Assembly (NCBI RefSeq): GCF_947301925.1 | Contig: NZ_CAMYUE010000003.1 | Span: 62,001 to 126,000 of the forward strand | Length of the DNA stretch: 64,000 nucleotides | Reading direction: 5' to 3' | Source of the DNA: an uncultured Ruminococcus sp. | GTDB lineage: Bacteria; Bacillota; Clostridia; Oscillospirales; Ruminococcaceae | In this document: positions 35,037 to 45,900 of the stretch, piece after piece | Position numbering within the stretch: position 1 is the stretch's first letter | Layout: each line of letters opens with the position of its first letter | Made by a program: the position numbers and the translations under genes | Notes under the pieces: generated by a model | Databases searched by the model: none | Told to the model about the DNA's origin: nothing | Seen by the model: only the letters and a program-made list of their open reading frames with translations

Positions 35037-37300
35037 GAAATATCCCTCATTTTATACCGGTTCTTCATCGTAAAGTGTTAAGAACTATTTTTGATAATAA
35101 ACTTGTATATATCGGCGTAGTTATCCTTGTATTGCTTGGTTCGATGCTTTACACTTCATTTAATGTTTCAGCGAGCAATCTCGATAAGGAGATAAAGAAA
35201 TTCAGATCAAGATGCTGTCAGGAGGATGCTAATTTCACCTTGCAGGAACCTCTCAGCGAAAAAAAGATTAGCGCTCTTGAATCAAAATATGATGTCGTTA
35301 TCGAAAAAAGAAGGATTGCGAATTATGAAAAAGACGGAGACACAGTAAGGGTACTTGAAGCTACTGATAAAATCAATAAGTATGAGGTGATTTCGGGAGA
35401 GGATATCTCAAAATCAGGAGAGATACTGGTTGATAAGCTTTATGCCGATGCTCATAAGCTTTCGGCAGGTGACGAGATAACTCTGTATTCAAAGAAATTC
35501 AAGGTCAAAGGCTTTATGGCTGAACCTGATTATCTGTTCATGCTCAAGACCGACAGTGATATGGTAGTCAATCACAAGACCTTCGGCATCGCAATAATGT
35601 CCAAGGAAGATATTGCAAAGATAAAAGACGGTTATGATTACTATATGCTTAGAAGGAATGACGATACTGATGAAGATGTGCTTGATGAGATAAAAGCTGA
35701 TCTTAATTCGGATAATATCGTCCTTGATTACCGCCTTGCAGAGGATAATGTCAGGATTACCACCATTGACGGTGATATTACCACATTTATTCAGTGCTCC
35801 GGACTGGTGCCGACAGTTATCCTTATCATATGCTGCCTCCTTGTAGCGGTATTCCTGTGGAGGATAATCAGGACTGAATATACGATGATCGGTACGCTGT
35901 TTGCAATAGGTTACAATAAGCGCAAGATAGTCGGTGAATACCTTGCATTTCCTATATGTATCTCTCTTCTGGGCGGTCTGATAGGCACCATACTTGGTAT
36001 ACCGTTCTCAAAGACTGTCATCGGCATGGTATTTGAGAATAAATACAGTATGCCGGGCGTACTCAGTAAGGTCGATCCAAAGTATCTGCTGATCAGTCTC
36101 ATCCTTCCGTATATATTTATGATCCCTGTGACGCTGTTTGTAATTCTTTCCGCATTGAAGATGACGCCTGTCAATCTTATGAGGAATGTGTCAAAGGAGA
36201 AAAAAATAGGTATATTGGAGAAGCTGCTGAAGTTCAAGAATATGAGCTTTGATCTGAAGTTCACGCTAAGGGAAGTCCTGCGTAATATTAAGCGCTGTAT
36301 GATCGTTTTTGTAAGCATATTATTTGCTTCTCTGCTGCTTCTTTTCGGCTTTACTGCCAATGATTCGGTAAACTATATGTATGAGAGTATGAAGGGGACA
36401 TATGTCAATCAGTACAATTATTACTTCAACTCTATACAGGTCGATCAGCCTGAAAAGGGCGAGAGACAGAACTTTTCAAAATTCGCTGTTGAAGATGATT
36501 ACGGCAAAGAAGTGACTATTACTATTTTTGGTATCGATGAAAAAGCAAAACTTGTCAAGTTCAAGGATAAGGGAGGTAAGAGGATCAAGCTCAATCGCAC
36601 GGTCATATCGAGCGGTATAGCTGAAAAGCTTAACATAAAAGAAGGCGATCTCATTTATGCAGAAAACAAGCTTACAGGTAAAGAAATAGAGGTCACGATT
36701 GATAAGATAGCAGAAGACTATAACTATTACATATATATGCCAATTGACCAGTTCAATGAGCTTAACGAATATCCCGAGGGAAGCTATATAAGTCTTATAT
36801 CCAATGACAAGCTAAATATCGAAAAGGAAAAAATACTCAATGTTCTTGATGCGGACGATCAGCAAAAGGGCTATAAAGAGTATACCAAGACATTCAAGTC
36901 GTTGATAAATATTGTAAGTGTTATCGCTTTCATAATTGGTGTTGTGGTCATAAATATCATTATCACAATATCTGTTGAAGAGAACAAGAACAATATCTCG
37001 ATGATGAAAGTTCTCGGATATCATAATAAAAAGATCATTTCCCTGATGATAAGATATAATATCTTTATTGTTATCGCAGCATATCTGCTGTCAGTTCCTA
37101 TAATAAAGTATCTTATCAAGAAGCTGTTTGATATCTTGGGAGAAAGTATGAATGCTGTTATACCTGTAAAGCTTTATTCGCGCAATGTACTGTTAGGCTT
37201 TATTATAATACTGTTGACATATGAGGTATCAAAGTTTATCAGTGTTCGCAGAGTATTCAAAATATCGATGGTGGACAGTCTGAAATCCAAGAATGAATAA
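35030..37300 (+). CDS. ABC transporter permease, FtsX/MacB family
   Basis: A 756-aa protein. A first membrane helix near 22-42 (YIGVVILVLLGSMLYTSF) is followed by an outside domain of about 200 residues, then three helices (about 250-370), a further helix near 420 (MIVFVSILFASLLLLFGF), a second outside domain, and three final helices (from about 630). This is the two-halved FtsX layout with about eight helices seen in Gram-positive bacteriocin and antibiotic exporters. Start codon overlaps the ATPase stop (translational coupling). Confidence 0.9.
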   Translation: MVRNIPHFIPVLHRKVLRTIFDNKLVYIGVVILVLLGSMLYTSFNVSASNLDKEIKKFRSRCCQEDANFTLQEPLSEKKISALESKYDVVIEKRRIANYEKDGDTVRVLEATDKINKYEVISGEDISKSGEILVDKLYADAHKLSAGDEITLYSKKFKVKGFMAEPDYLFMLKTDSDMVVNHKTFGIAIMSKEDIAKIKDGYDYYMLRRNDDTDEDVLDEIKADLNSDNIVLDYRLAEDNVRITTIDGDITTFIQCSGLVPTVILIICCLLVAVFLWRIIRTEYTMIGTLFAIGYNKRKIVGEYLAFPICISLLGGLIGTILGIPFSKTVIGMVFENKYSMPGVLSKVDPKYLLISLILPYIFMIPVTLFVILSALKMTPVNLMRNVSKEKKIGILEKLLKFKNMSFDLKFTLREVLRNIKRCMIVFVSILFASLLLLFGFTANDSVNYMYESMKGTYVNQYNYYFNSIQVDQPEKGERQNFSKFAVEDDYGKEVTITIFGIDEKAKLVKFKDKGGKRIKLNRTVISSGIAEKLNIKEGDLIYAENKLTGKEIEVTIDKIAEDYNYYIYMPIDQFNELNEYPEGSYISLISNDKLNIEKEKILNVLDADDQQKGYKEYTKTFKSLINIVSVIAFIIGVVVINIIITISVEENKNNISMMKVLGYHNKKIISLMIRYNIFIVIAAYLLSVPIIKYLIKKLFDILGESMNAVIPVKLYSRNVLLGFIIILLTYEVSKFISVRRVFKISMVDSLKSKNE

Positions 37301-37324
37301 GAATATTGGACGATAGTGAGAAAT

Positions 37325-38011
37325 ATGAAACTTGTATATTATTCAAAATCCAGAGTATATATGATACGGTCATCCTATATGGGAATGATCAATTATTCGT
37401 ATATCATAATAGATGATTCGACAGGAAAGGTGGGAATCATAGACCCTTCATGGAATACATCCGATCTTGAACTTTTTCTGTTGAATACGGATTATGAGCT
37501 TGATGCGGTGCTGCTGACTCATTCCCATGTGGATCATGTCTGCGGCGTGGACAGGCTTGTTGCGGAATACGATGCAAGCGTTTATATTTCTTCCGAAGAG
37601 GCTGAATACTATGATTTCAGCTGCAAAGGTCAAAGAGTTTTCTGTGATAATGAAGTAATTATTCTCGGTAACCTTGAAGTAAACTGCATGGTAACCCCCG
37701 GGCATACAAAAGGAAGTACCTGCTATCTTGTAGACGGTGCGCTTTTTACCGGTGACACATTATTCATAGAGGGGTGCGGCCTATGTTTCGGAGACGGTGC
37801 GGATCCGTGCGAGATGTTCAGAAGCGTCCAGCGACTCAAAGAGCTTGATGACGGTGTAAAGGTCTTTCCTGCACATTCATACGGAAGCAGTTTCGGCAAG
37901 ACTATCAGAGAGCTTTATAAAAGCAATATTTATTTTTCAATTGAAAGAATGGACCAGTTCGTTGCTTTCAGGCAAAGGGCAAATCAGAGCAATATATTTG
38001 ATTTTAAGTGA
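37325..38011 (+). CDS. PksB-like metallo-beta-lactamase-fold hydrolase
   Basis: A 228-aa protein; ATG 37325 is chosen over GTG 37316 on the basis of the natural N-terminus MKLVYYSKS. The zinc motif THSHVDH, the later TPGHTKGS and the GDTL segment are intact, so a two-metal glyoxalase-II-like site is expected. Relatives (PksB/BaeB type) occur in many trans-AT clusters, where they are thought to act as thioester hydrolases that clear blocked carriers. It lies 15 bases after the permease stop (24 to the chosen ATG). A general glyoxalase II role cannot be excluded. Confidence 0.85.
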   Translation: MKLVYYSKSRVYMIRSSYMGMINYSYIIIDDSTGKVGIIDPSWNTSDLELFLLNTDYELDAVLLTHSHVDHVCGVDRLVAEYDASVYISSEEAEYYDFSCKGQRVFCDNEVIILGNLEVNCMVTPGHTKGSTCYLVDGALFTGDTLFIEGCGLCFGDGADPCEMFRSVQRLKELDDGVKVFPAHSYGSSFGKTIRELYKSNIYFSIERMDQFVAFRQRANQSNIFDFK

Positions 38012-38052
38012 TGCAGCAGTATTATGTTGTGAAATGATCAAGGAGGAGAAAA

Positions 38053-38901
38053 ATGGAAGTAAAGAAAGTAGGTATAATCGGAGCCGGCGTAATGGGAATG
38101 GGCATAGCTCAGAAAATGATATGCTATGATAAAGAAGTCGTACTTGTGGATAACGATGCTTCTGTAGTAAGCAACGTAAAAAACAGGATCCAAAGGAATA
38201 TGATGATCGCAAGGATCACTAATAAGGATAATACAGATATAGGTAATGCCATGAGTCTGTTAAGCGTGACGGATGATTATTCTGCATTGAGCGTATGCGA
38301 TCATATTATCGAAAATATCCCCGAAGATGAAAATATGAAATATGAGGTATACAGGAAGCTGCGCGATATAGTATCCGAAACCTGTATCTGTATGGCCAAT
38401 ACCTCCTGTATATCCATAACCAAGATAGCAAAGTGGCTTGATAATTCTGAAAAAGTTATCGGTGTACATTTCATGAATCCTGTACCGCTTCAGAAGTTTG
38501 CAGAGGTCATAAAGGGGAATTTTACATCTGATGATACGATAGAAAAAGTGAAAAGCTTTTTGAAGGAGATCGAGATCGACTGCACTGTAATTAATGACAG
38601 TGTCGGATTCGTTTCAAACAGATTGTCCCATTTATTTATGAACGAGGCTATAAACCTTGTTATGGAAGGAGTTGCAACCCCCGAGCAGATAGATCAGATA
38701 TTTACCGAGGGTTTTCATCACAGTATGGGACCGCTCCATACTGCCGATCTCATCGGACTTGATACCGTAATGTACTCGCTTAACGTGCTTTACCAGAATT
38801 ATCAAGATCCTAAGTACAGATGTTCACCTCTCCTCAGAAAAATGGTGGACAGCGGCCTTCTTGGAAGGAAAAGCGGTAAAGGTTTTTTTGAGTATTATTG
38901 A
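38053..38901 (+). CDS. 3-hydroxyacyl-CoA dehydrogenase family, FkbK-like
   Basis: A 282-aa protein with AAGGAGGAGAAAA before the ATG. The N-terminal NAD-binding fold reads VGIIGAGVMGMGIAQ, followed by NTSCISITK and HFMNPVPLQKFAEV, then the all-helical C-terminal domain (NDSVGFVSNRL, GLLGRKSGKGFFEY) of the beta-hydroxyacyl-CoA dehydrogenase family. Directly before FkbH- and FkbI-like genes it fits FkbK/ZmaG, which oxidises glyceryl-ACP to the semialdehyde on the way to hydroxymalonyl-ACP. By itself it could equally be a butyrate-type dehydrogenase; the neighbours decide. Confidence 0.85.
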   Translation: MEVKKVGIIGAGVMGMGIAQKMICYDKEVVLVDNDASVVSNVKNRIQRNMMIARITNKDNTDIGNAMSLLSVTDDYSALSVCDHIIENIPEDENMKYEVYRKLRDIVSETCICMANTSCISITKIAKWLDNSEKVIGVHFMNPVPLQKFAEVIKGNFTSDDTIEKVKSFLKEIEIDCTVINDSVGFVSNRLSHLFMNEAINLVMEGVATPEQIDQIFTEGFHHSMGPLHTADLIGLDTVMYSLNVLYQNYQDPKYRCSPLLRKMVDSGLLGRKSGKGFFEYY

Positions 38902-38973
38902 TACTACTGACAGATGAAATTGCGGAGTACATGATTATATCATTTTTAGTATATTTGCAAAAGGAGAGCATAA

Positions 38974-40002
38974 ATGGGAAAGATAAAATGTGTTGTATGG
39001 GATCTTGACAATACTGTCTGGGACGGAGCCCTGACAGAGGGGGATGTCACATTAAAGCCGAATATAGTTGATATCATCAAGGAATTGGACAGAAGAGGAA
39101 TCCTTCAGTCTGTATGCAGCAAGAATGATGCAGGTTATACTATGGAAAAGCTGAAGGAGTTCGGCATAGACGAGTATTTCCTATACCCTCAGATAAACTG
39201 GAATCCTAAGTCAGAGAATATCAGAACTATCTGCAAGTCATTTAATTTCGGCATAGATGCGATCGCCTTTGTTGACGATCAGCAGTTTGAGATTGATGAA
39301 GTAAGCTTCAATATCCCCGAAGTTCTTTGTATAAATGCCGAAAAAGCGGATGCTATCCCTGATATGGATGAATTTATTCCCTTGTATATCACCGAGGATT
39401 CAAAGAACAGACGTCATCTTTACATGAACGATATAGTCAGAAATGATGAAGAATCAAGGTTTGAAGGCACTTCCGAGGAATTTCTGAGCACTTTGGGAAT
39501 GCGATTTATAATAAGACGAGCGCAGAAGGAAGACCTTAAACGAGTTGAAGAACTTACTGTAAGGACACATCAGCTCAATTCGACAGGTACTGTCTATTCC
39601 TTTGATGAGCTTAATGAAATGATCGGCTCTGACAAGTATGAGGTTATTGTTGTTCAGCTTATCGATAAGTATGGTGATTACGGAAAAATAGGAGTATCGG
39701 TTATTGAAAAGGAAGATGACAAATGGCATCTGAAAATGCTCCTTATGTCCTGCCGTGTTATGTCAAAGGGCGTAGGCTCTGTTCTTCTGAAGTATATTGT
39801 GAATTCTGCAATTGATTCAAATGTAAAGCTTTATGCAGATTTTATTTCAACTGACCGTAACAGGATCATGTACGTTACATACAAGTTCACAGGGTTCAGG
39901 GAGATATCGAAGAACGGTGATGTGATACAACTTGTTTCGGAAGCCGAGAAGCCTTTTAAGTATCCCGATTATATCAATGTTGATGCCAATATAGATTTTT
40001 GA
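38974..40002 (+). CDS. fkbH: FkbH-like glyceryl-ACP synthase
   Basis: A 342-aa protein with AAAAGGAGAG before the ATG. The N-terminal HAD-type domain has the DxD nucleophile pair D10/D12 in VVWDLDNT and C48 in SVCSKND, the conserved region thought to hold the acyl-cysteine. The C-terminal part is a GNAT-like fold (RRAQKEDLKRVEELTVRTHQLNSTG). Family members take 1,3-bisphosphoglycerate, release phosphate and load D-glyceryl onto a discrete ACP, here probably the protein encoded at 14709. Its presence is the strongest sign of an unusual extender or starter unit. Confidence 0.92.
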   Translation: MGKIKCVVWDLDNTVWDGALTEGDVTLKPNIVDIIKELDRRGILQSVCSKNDAGYTMEKLKEFGIDEYFLYPQINWNPKSENIRTICKSFNFGIDAIAFVDDQQFEIDEVSFNIPEVLCINAEKADAIPDMDEFIPLYITEDSKNRRHLYMNDIVRNDEESRFEGTSEEFLSTLGMRFIIRRAQKEDLKRVEELTVRTHQLNSTGTVYSFDELNEMIGSDKYEVIVVQLIDKYGDYGKIGVSVIEKEDDKWHLKMLLMSCRVMSKGVGSVLLKYIVNSAIDSNVKLYADFISTDRNRIMYVTYKFTGFREISKNGDVIQLVSEAEKPFKYPDYINVDANIDF

Positions 40003-40018
40003 TTTTTGGAGGAGCATT

Positions 40019-41152
40019 ATGAACACAAATGAAGAAATGCAGCTTATAGAGGCAGTCAGGGAATTTGCTGAGAATAATCTTAACGATCCCGAGTATCTTG
40101 AAAAGTTCTCGCCTGAAATGTGGAAAAAGATCGCAGATTTCGGACTGCTTGGTATAACTGTTGATGAAAAGTACGGCGGACTCGGTGAAAGCTATCATAC
40201 CGCAGCGGCGGTTTTTGAGAATCTTGGATACAGCTGTAAGAACAACGGGTTCGTTTTTGTAGTGAACAATCATATCTGGGTATCCCAGAATCTGATATAT
40301 CTTTACGGCTCTGAGAAGCTGAAGGATAAGTATCTTTGCGATATGACCGCTGGAAAAAGAATAGGAGCTATCTGCATAACAGAGGCAGAATCGGGATCCG
40401 ATGCTCTGAGCATGGTTACAAAGGCTGAAAAGACCGATGATGGTTATATTCTCAATGGCAGCAAGGCGTTCATATCCAACGGACCAATCGCGGATATCTT
40501 CATCGTTTTTGCACGCACAGGAGAAGAGAATAACAAAAGCTTCACGGCTTTTGTAGTCGAAAAGGATTTTCCGGGCGTGAAGATAGGTGCGGATATTGAA
40601 AAAATGGGACTCGGCTCGTGTCCGACTTCGGAAATCGTATTTGATAACTGTATTATTCCAAAGGAAAACGTTCTGGGTAGATACAATTTTGGTTCGCTTA
40701 TTATGACGATGGCTCTTGAATGGGAAAGGTGCTTCGAGTTTGTTCCTCATATCGGTGCGATGAGAAGAGTAATGGAAAGATGTATAGAGCATGTAAGATC
40801 AAGAAAGCAGTTCGGCAGGCCTATCGGTGATTATCAGGCTGTTTCCCATAAGATAGCCGATATGAAGGTGGGTATCGAGATGTCAAGAGCCATGCTTTAC
40901 CGAATAGTTGATCTAAAGGATAATATGAAGACTGCATTTATCGATACCTCTATTTTCAAGCTCTATGTGAGTAAGGCATACATAAAGACCTGCCGTGACG
41001 CAATGCAGATCTTCGGTGGATATGGCTATACCAAGGAATATGACATCGAACGTGAGTTGCGTGATGCGCTGGCCTGCAGTATATATTCGGGAACAAATGA
41101 AATGCAGAAGAATACCATCTATAACTTCACAACAAACGGGGAGTCATTATAA
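40019..41152 (+). CDS. acyl-CoA dehydrogenase family, FkbI-like
   Basis: A 377-aa protein with GGAGG before the ATG. It has the typical ACAD fold: ITEAESGSDALS, WIS-type loop replaced by AFISN, RKQFGRPI, QIFGGYGYTKEY. The usual catalytic Glu of YEGT is Ser357 (IYSGTNEMQ), while E236 in LEWERC falls where isovaleryl-CoA dehydrogenase keeps its base. The FkbI step converts the ACP-bound semialdehyde to hydroxymalonyl-ACP. Its stop codon is immediately followed by the ETF beta start, so the electron acceptor is encoded next door. Confidence 0.88.
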   Translation: MNTNEEMQLIEAVREFAENNLNDPEYLEKFSPEMWKKIADFGLLGITVDEKYGGLGESYHTAAAVFENLGYSCKNNGFVFVVNNHIWVSQNLIYLYGSEKLKDKYLCDMTAGKRIGAICITEAESGSDALSMVTKAEKTDDGYILNGSKAFISNGPIADIFIVFARTGEENNKSFTAFVVEKDFPGVKIGADIEKMGLGSCPTSEIVFDNCIIPKENVLGRYNFGSLIMTMALEWERCFEFVPHIGAMRRVMERCIEHVRSRKQFGRPIGDYQAVSHKIADMKVGIEMSRAMLYRIVDLKDNMKTAFIDTSIFKLYVSKAYIKTCRDAMQIFGGYGYTKEYDIERELRDALACSIYSGTNEMQKNTIYNFTTNGESL

Positions 41153-41902
41153 ATGATAAAAATAGTTGTTTGCCTTAAAATGGTGCCCGGAAAGCTTATC
41201 AATGCAGAAGCAGGCGGTCTTATTATAAATCCCTATGATCTTTTTGTGCTTGAGAAGCTTGCTGAGCTCAAGAAAAGCTCGGATATCAGCGTGATCGGTA
41301 TTTGCATGGGCGGAGAGAGCGCAAGAGACGGACTGATAAGGAGCAAAGCTCTGGTTTGTGATGACATATACTGGCTGAACGATATTAAATTTGCGCAGGC
41401 CGATACCATTGCGACCACAAAAACTCTCACTGCGGCAATAAAAAAGTATATTCCCGATGCAGACGCGGTAATATGCGGCGGACACGCTATAGACGGAGAA
41501 ACAGGTCAGGTGCCTGCGGAGTTGTCTGAAAAGCTTGGCATCACTTATTTTTCGTCCGTAGCAGATATTGAAAGTTTCGGCAATGATTCAGCTGTTATAG
41601 TGAGACGGGATGAAAGACAGGAAATGACTGTCAGATGCAGGTATCCTTTCCTGCTAAGTGTGGACAGCTTTCTTACATATGCATCAAATCTGAACGTCAT
41701 TGCACTTAAAAGAGCGCAGAAATGGGAATATAAAATCATCAGTGCGGAAGAACTGGGGATAGCCTCAACGGATTGCGGAGCATCCGGTTCAAAGACAAAG
41801 GTGATAAACTCCGTAAACATCATTTATAAAAAAGAAAGTATTGAGATCGGCGGCAGCATTAAAGAAAAAGCAGATCATGTAAAAAAGCTTTTACAGCAGT
41901 AA
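41153..41902 (+). CDS. etfB: electron transfer flavoprotein, beta subunit
   Basis: A 249-aa protein starting on the base after the FkbI-like stop codon. Family motifs: IKIVVCLKMVPG at the N-terminus, LINPYD-type IINPYDLFVLEKL, CGGHAIDGETGQVPAELSEKLG, and the C-terminal half binding AMP or FAD with RRDERQEM...RYPFLLSV. It forms a heterodimer with the next gene product and takes electrons from acyl-CoA dehydrogenases. I cannot tell from sequence whether it is a simple or a bifurcating type. Confidence 0.92.
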   Translation: MIKIVVCLKMVPGKLINAEAGGLIINPYDLFVLEKLAELKKSSDISVIGICMGGESARDGLIRSKALVCDDIYWLNDIKFAQADTIATTKTLTAAIKKYIPDADAVICGGHAIDGETGQVPAELSEKLGITYFSSVADIESFGNDSAVIVRRDERQEMTVRCRYPFLLSVDSFLTYASNLNVIALKRAQKWEYKIISAEELGIASTDCGASGSKTKVINSVNIIYKKESIEIGGSIKEKADHVKKLLQQ

Positions 41903-41914
41903 TTGAGGTGGCAT

Positions 41915-42880
41915 ATGGATAAAAGAAAAATTTGGGTCGTATGTGATGCCTTTGATCATGTAGACAGTTTTACAGGACAGCTTATTTCAAAGGCATATCA
42001 GCTCAGCAAAGAAAGCAATGGCAGTGTTCAGGCGGTATTTATCGGAAACGCCTCAGATGACGAACTGAAAAGGTGTGCATTATACGGTGCAGATGAAGTC
42101 GTATATCAGCAATGTGAGACAAAAGATGAGAAAGTGTGGCTGGATATACTGAGTGATATATACAGTTCGATAGGAGCTGATATCATAATGTTCACAAATA
42201 CTGATTTTTCAAAAACGCTTTCTTCGTTATTCGCATCAAGATTTGAAGTCGGGCTTACCGCTGATTGTATAGATATATGCTTTGAAGAGGAAAACGGATT
42301 TGTCTTTGAACGCGCGGCTATGAGCGATTCTGTACAGGCGCGGATAATATGTATCAATTCTCAGTGTTGTACCTGCACAGTAAAGAAGAATGCTTTTGTT
42401 GAAACTGAGATAAATGCTCCAAAAGAGCTGAATATAAGGAAATGGGAATATACGGGCAGCTTCATTGCAGATCCTGCATATGAGATCATAAACAGCGTTA
42501 AAAGAGTGTGTGAAAACAATACTGATCTGGATAATGCAAAGATAGTATTCGGTGTGGGCAGAGGAGTAAAGGATAGAGAGACCTTTGATATGATATGTCA
42601 GGCCGGAAAAAAATACAATGCTGTTGTTGTTGGAACAAAATGCGTCGTTGATGACGGTCTGCTGCCTAAAAAGCTTCAGGTCGGTCAGTCGGGATGCAGC
42701 ATAGCGCCTGATCTGTACATAGCCTTCGGTATATCAGGAGCTAATCAGCATCTTGTGGGCATAAGGAATTCCAGACAAATAATAGCAGTGAATAATAATG
42801 AGAATGCTCCTATATTTAATATTGCGGATGTAAAGATAGTTGCAGATGTAAAAGAGTTTATGAAGGAATTTGCAGAATAA
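41915..42880 (+). CDS. etfA: electron transfer flavoprotein, alpha subunit
   Basis: A 321-aa protein; ATG 41915 is chosen because GAGGTG lies upstream (the frame itself opens at TTG 41903). The FAD-binding C-terminal domain is clear: VFGVGRGVKDRETF, KLQVGQSG, APDLYIAFGISGANQHLVGI and IIAVNNNENAPIF. It is the partner of the beta subunit just upstream. Dedicated ETF genes inside a polyketide cluster are unusual and probably serve the FkbI-like flavoenzyme. Confidence 0.92.
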   Translation: MDKRKIWVVCDAFDHVDSFTGQLISKAYQLSKESNGSVQAVFIGNASDDELKRCALYGADEVVYQQCETKDEKVWLDILSDIYSSIGADIIMFTNTDFSKTLSSLFASRFEVGLTADCIDICFEEENGFVFERAAMSDSVQARIICINSQCCTCTVKKNAFVETEINAPKELNIRKWEYTGSFIADPAYEIINSVKRVCENNTDLDNAKIVFGVGRGVKDRETFDMICQAGKKYNAVVVGTKCVVDDGLLPKKLQVGQSGCSIAPDLYIAFGISGANQHLVGIRNSRQIIAVNNNENAPIFNIADVKIVADVKEFMKEFAE

Positions 42881-42912
42881 ATTTCGTTTATCGACATGAA
42901 AAGGAAGTAAAG

Positions 42913-45900
42913 ATGTATAAACCTATTGTTTTTATGTTTGCAGGACAGGGAACTCATTATTATCATATGGGAGCTGATCTGTTCAATAAAGATCTTGTTT
43001 TCAGACAGAATATGCTGCGGCTGGACGATATCGTCAGGAAGGAATGCGGCTTTTCGGTTATAGACAGGATATATGATGAAGATCACAGAAAAACAGATGA
43101 TTTTACAGATCTCGGGACAACTCATCCTGCTATATTCATGACCGAGTATTCACTTGCTCAGACAATGATATCCAAAGGTGTGGAGCCTGATTATGTAATG
43201 GGGTGCAGCCTTGGCGAAATCGTTGCTCTGGCTGTTTCCGGAGCTGTTTCGGCGGAAGATGCACTGAGATTCGTAATAAAACACGCTCAGATAGTTCAGA
43301 AAACTGTTGAATACGGGAGAATGATATCCGTTTTTGCTGACAGATCGTTCTATTATGATAATAATGAGCTGAATCTGAACTGCGAGCTTGCAGGTGTTAA
43401 TTACAGCGGTAACTTTATAGTTTCGGCGGCACAGGATAAAACAGCAGATGTGACAGAATTCCTGAAGAAGAAAAAGATTATTTTTCAGGAGCTTCAAGTG
43501 AGCTATCCATTTCATTCGTCACTGTGTATGAGATCAAGGGATGAAATGAAGCAGCTCGAAGGAGCAATATCTGTGGGAGTGCCGAAGATACCTGTTATTT
43601 CATGCCTTACCGGAGAGATAACAAAAAGTATCGATTTTGAGCATATGCTTGATATTCCTGTAAAAGCAATGCAGGTTCAGAAGGCTTTTGAAGCTGCCGA
43701 AAAAACAGGACCTAAACAGTATGTAGATCTGTGTTTTACAGGTACGATGGCAAACTTTATCAGATATAACGATCGAAGGGATGCTTCGACAGATATTGTA
43801 GCAATGGCCTCCATAATGCGTGATTTTTCAGAGAGTTTCAAGAATAACTACGAGAAGATCAAGTTTAATATGGTGGAAAAAGAAAACTATACGGAAAGGA
43901 ATGAAAAAATGACCGATACACTTATATATGCATTTCCCGGACAGGGCTCGCAGAAAAAAGGTATGGGTGAGGAGCTGTTTGATGAATTCCCTGAATATGT
44001 AAGACTCGCTGATGAGGTATTGGGATATTCCATAAGGGACCTTTGTCTGAACGACAGCGAAGGAAAACTAAACAGGACAGACTACACGCAGCCTGCACTC
44101 TATGTTGTCAATGCGCTGAGTTATCTGAAAAAAATCAAGAAGACCGGAAGAAAGCCTGATTTTGTTCTCGGTCACAGCCTTGGCGAGTATGACGCTTTAT
44201 TTGCAGCAGGAGCCTTTTCTTTCGAGGACGGTCTCAGACTGGTAAAGATACGCGGTCAGCTCATGTCCGAGATAAAAGGCGGCGCAATGGCGGCAGTCAT
44301 AGGCCTTGATGAGGAGACCATCAGTAATATCCTTACAGAAAATGGCCTGACAGATCTTCAGATTGCCAATATCAATTCTCCCGTTCAGATAATACTGTCA
44401 GGCAAAAGAGATGATATTATTGCAGCGGAGCAGCTGTATATGGACGCAGGCGCAAGAAAGTATGTTGTTTTGAATGTGAGCGGCGCATTCCATCATAGAA
44501 AATATATGAAAGCAGCTCAAGATAAGTTTGCAGAATACCTTGATAAGGTAACCTTCAACAAGCTTCAGATACCTGTTATCTCAAACTATACCGCACGTCC
44601 GTACGATGATCTCCGAATAAAGGAGACACTGAGGGAGCAGATGTCGCATGGCGTCAGATGGGTAGAAAGTATAAGATACCTTCTTGCCGAAAACGAGCCC
44701 GTATTTGAGCAGATCGGACCCGGAGACACAGTTTACTCTCTTATGATGGTGATAAAGAGAAAGTGCGAGCCTATGTCGGTAGAGGAGAGAATGAAGAATA
44801 TCCTTGATGATTTGCCTGTTGAAGCAGAAAGAGTTCCTGAAGCTGAGACGGGGGCAGAAAAACGATTTACCGCTTCGGATCTTGGAAACAAGGCGTTCAG
44901 GCAGGAATTCGGACTGAAATATTCTTACCTTGGCGGAGGAATGTACAAGGGCATCGCTTCTCCCAGGATGGTGACCCGCTTGGCAAATGCAGGAATGCTT
45001 GGATTTCTCGGCACGGGAGGACAGTCCTTTGACAAGATAAAAGAAGGTATACAAACAATCCGATCATCTGTTACGGATGGCGTATTTGGTGTCAACTTTC
45101 TTTTTGATCCTGATGATATGAGAAAACAGCTTGAACTTGTTGAGCTTTTCATCAGGGAAGATGTCCGAATTATAGAGTCTGCGGCATTTATGAGCATAAC
45201 TTTGCCTCTGGTATATTATAAGGCAAAGGGGCTATCGGTAGACCAGACAGGAAGTATAGTCTGCAAAAACAGGATATTTGCCAAGATCTCCAGACCTGAG
45301 GTGGCGGAAGCCTTTATGAGTCCTGCACCGCAGAAGCTGCTGAATGATCTTGTTGCAATGGGGAAGATAACAAAGCTTCAGGCAGATATTGCTGCTTCAC
45401 TTCCTGTAGCTGATGCGATAACAGTTGAAGCGGATTCGGGAGGACATACCGATCAGGGTGTAGCTCTTGCACTTTTTCCTGCTATAAAAAGAATATGCGA
45501 AAAATGCATGAAAAAATATAAGTATGCTAAACAGATCTATATCGGTGCAGCCGGAGGAATAGGAACGCCCGAGGCAATGCTTGCAATGTTCATGCTTGGT
45601 GCAGACTATGTTTTGACCGGTTCACTGAACCAGTGTACTGTTGAAGCTGATACCAGTGATGTTGTCAAGGATATCCTTCAGAATACAGGTGTACAGGACA
45701 CAGGTTATGCACCTGCGGGAGATATGTTTGAATATGGCGCAAAGGTACAAGTGGTAAAGAAGGGGGGATTCTTCCATGCAAGGGCCAACAAGCTCTATTC
45801 ACTCTATTGTAATAACGAGTCTCTCGAAGAGCTTGACGAGGCTACAAGGAAAAATCTTGAATCGAAATACTTTAAGTGTTCGTTTGACGATGTGTATAAC

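Noticed and set aside
37316..37324. GTG start for the metallo-hydrolase
   Set aside because: It adds only three residues before the natural MKLVYYS start and has no better ribosome binding site.
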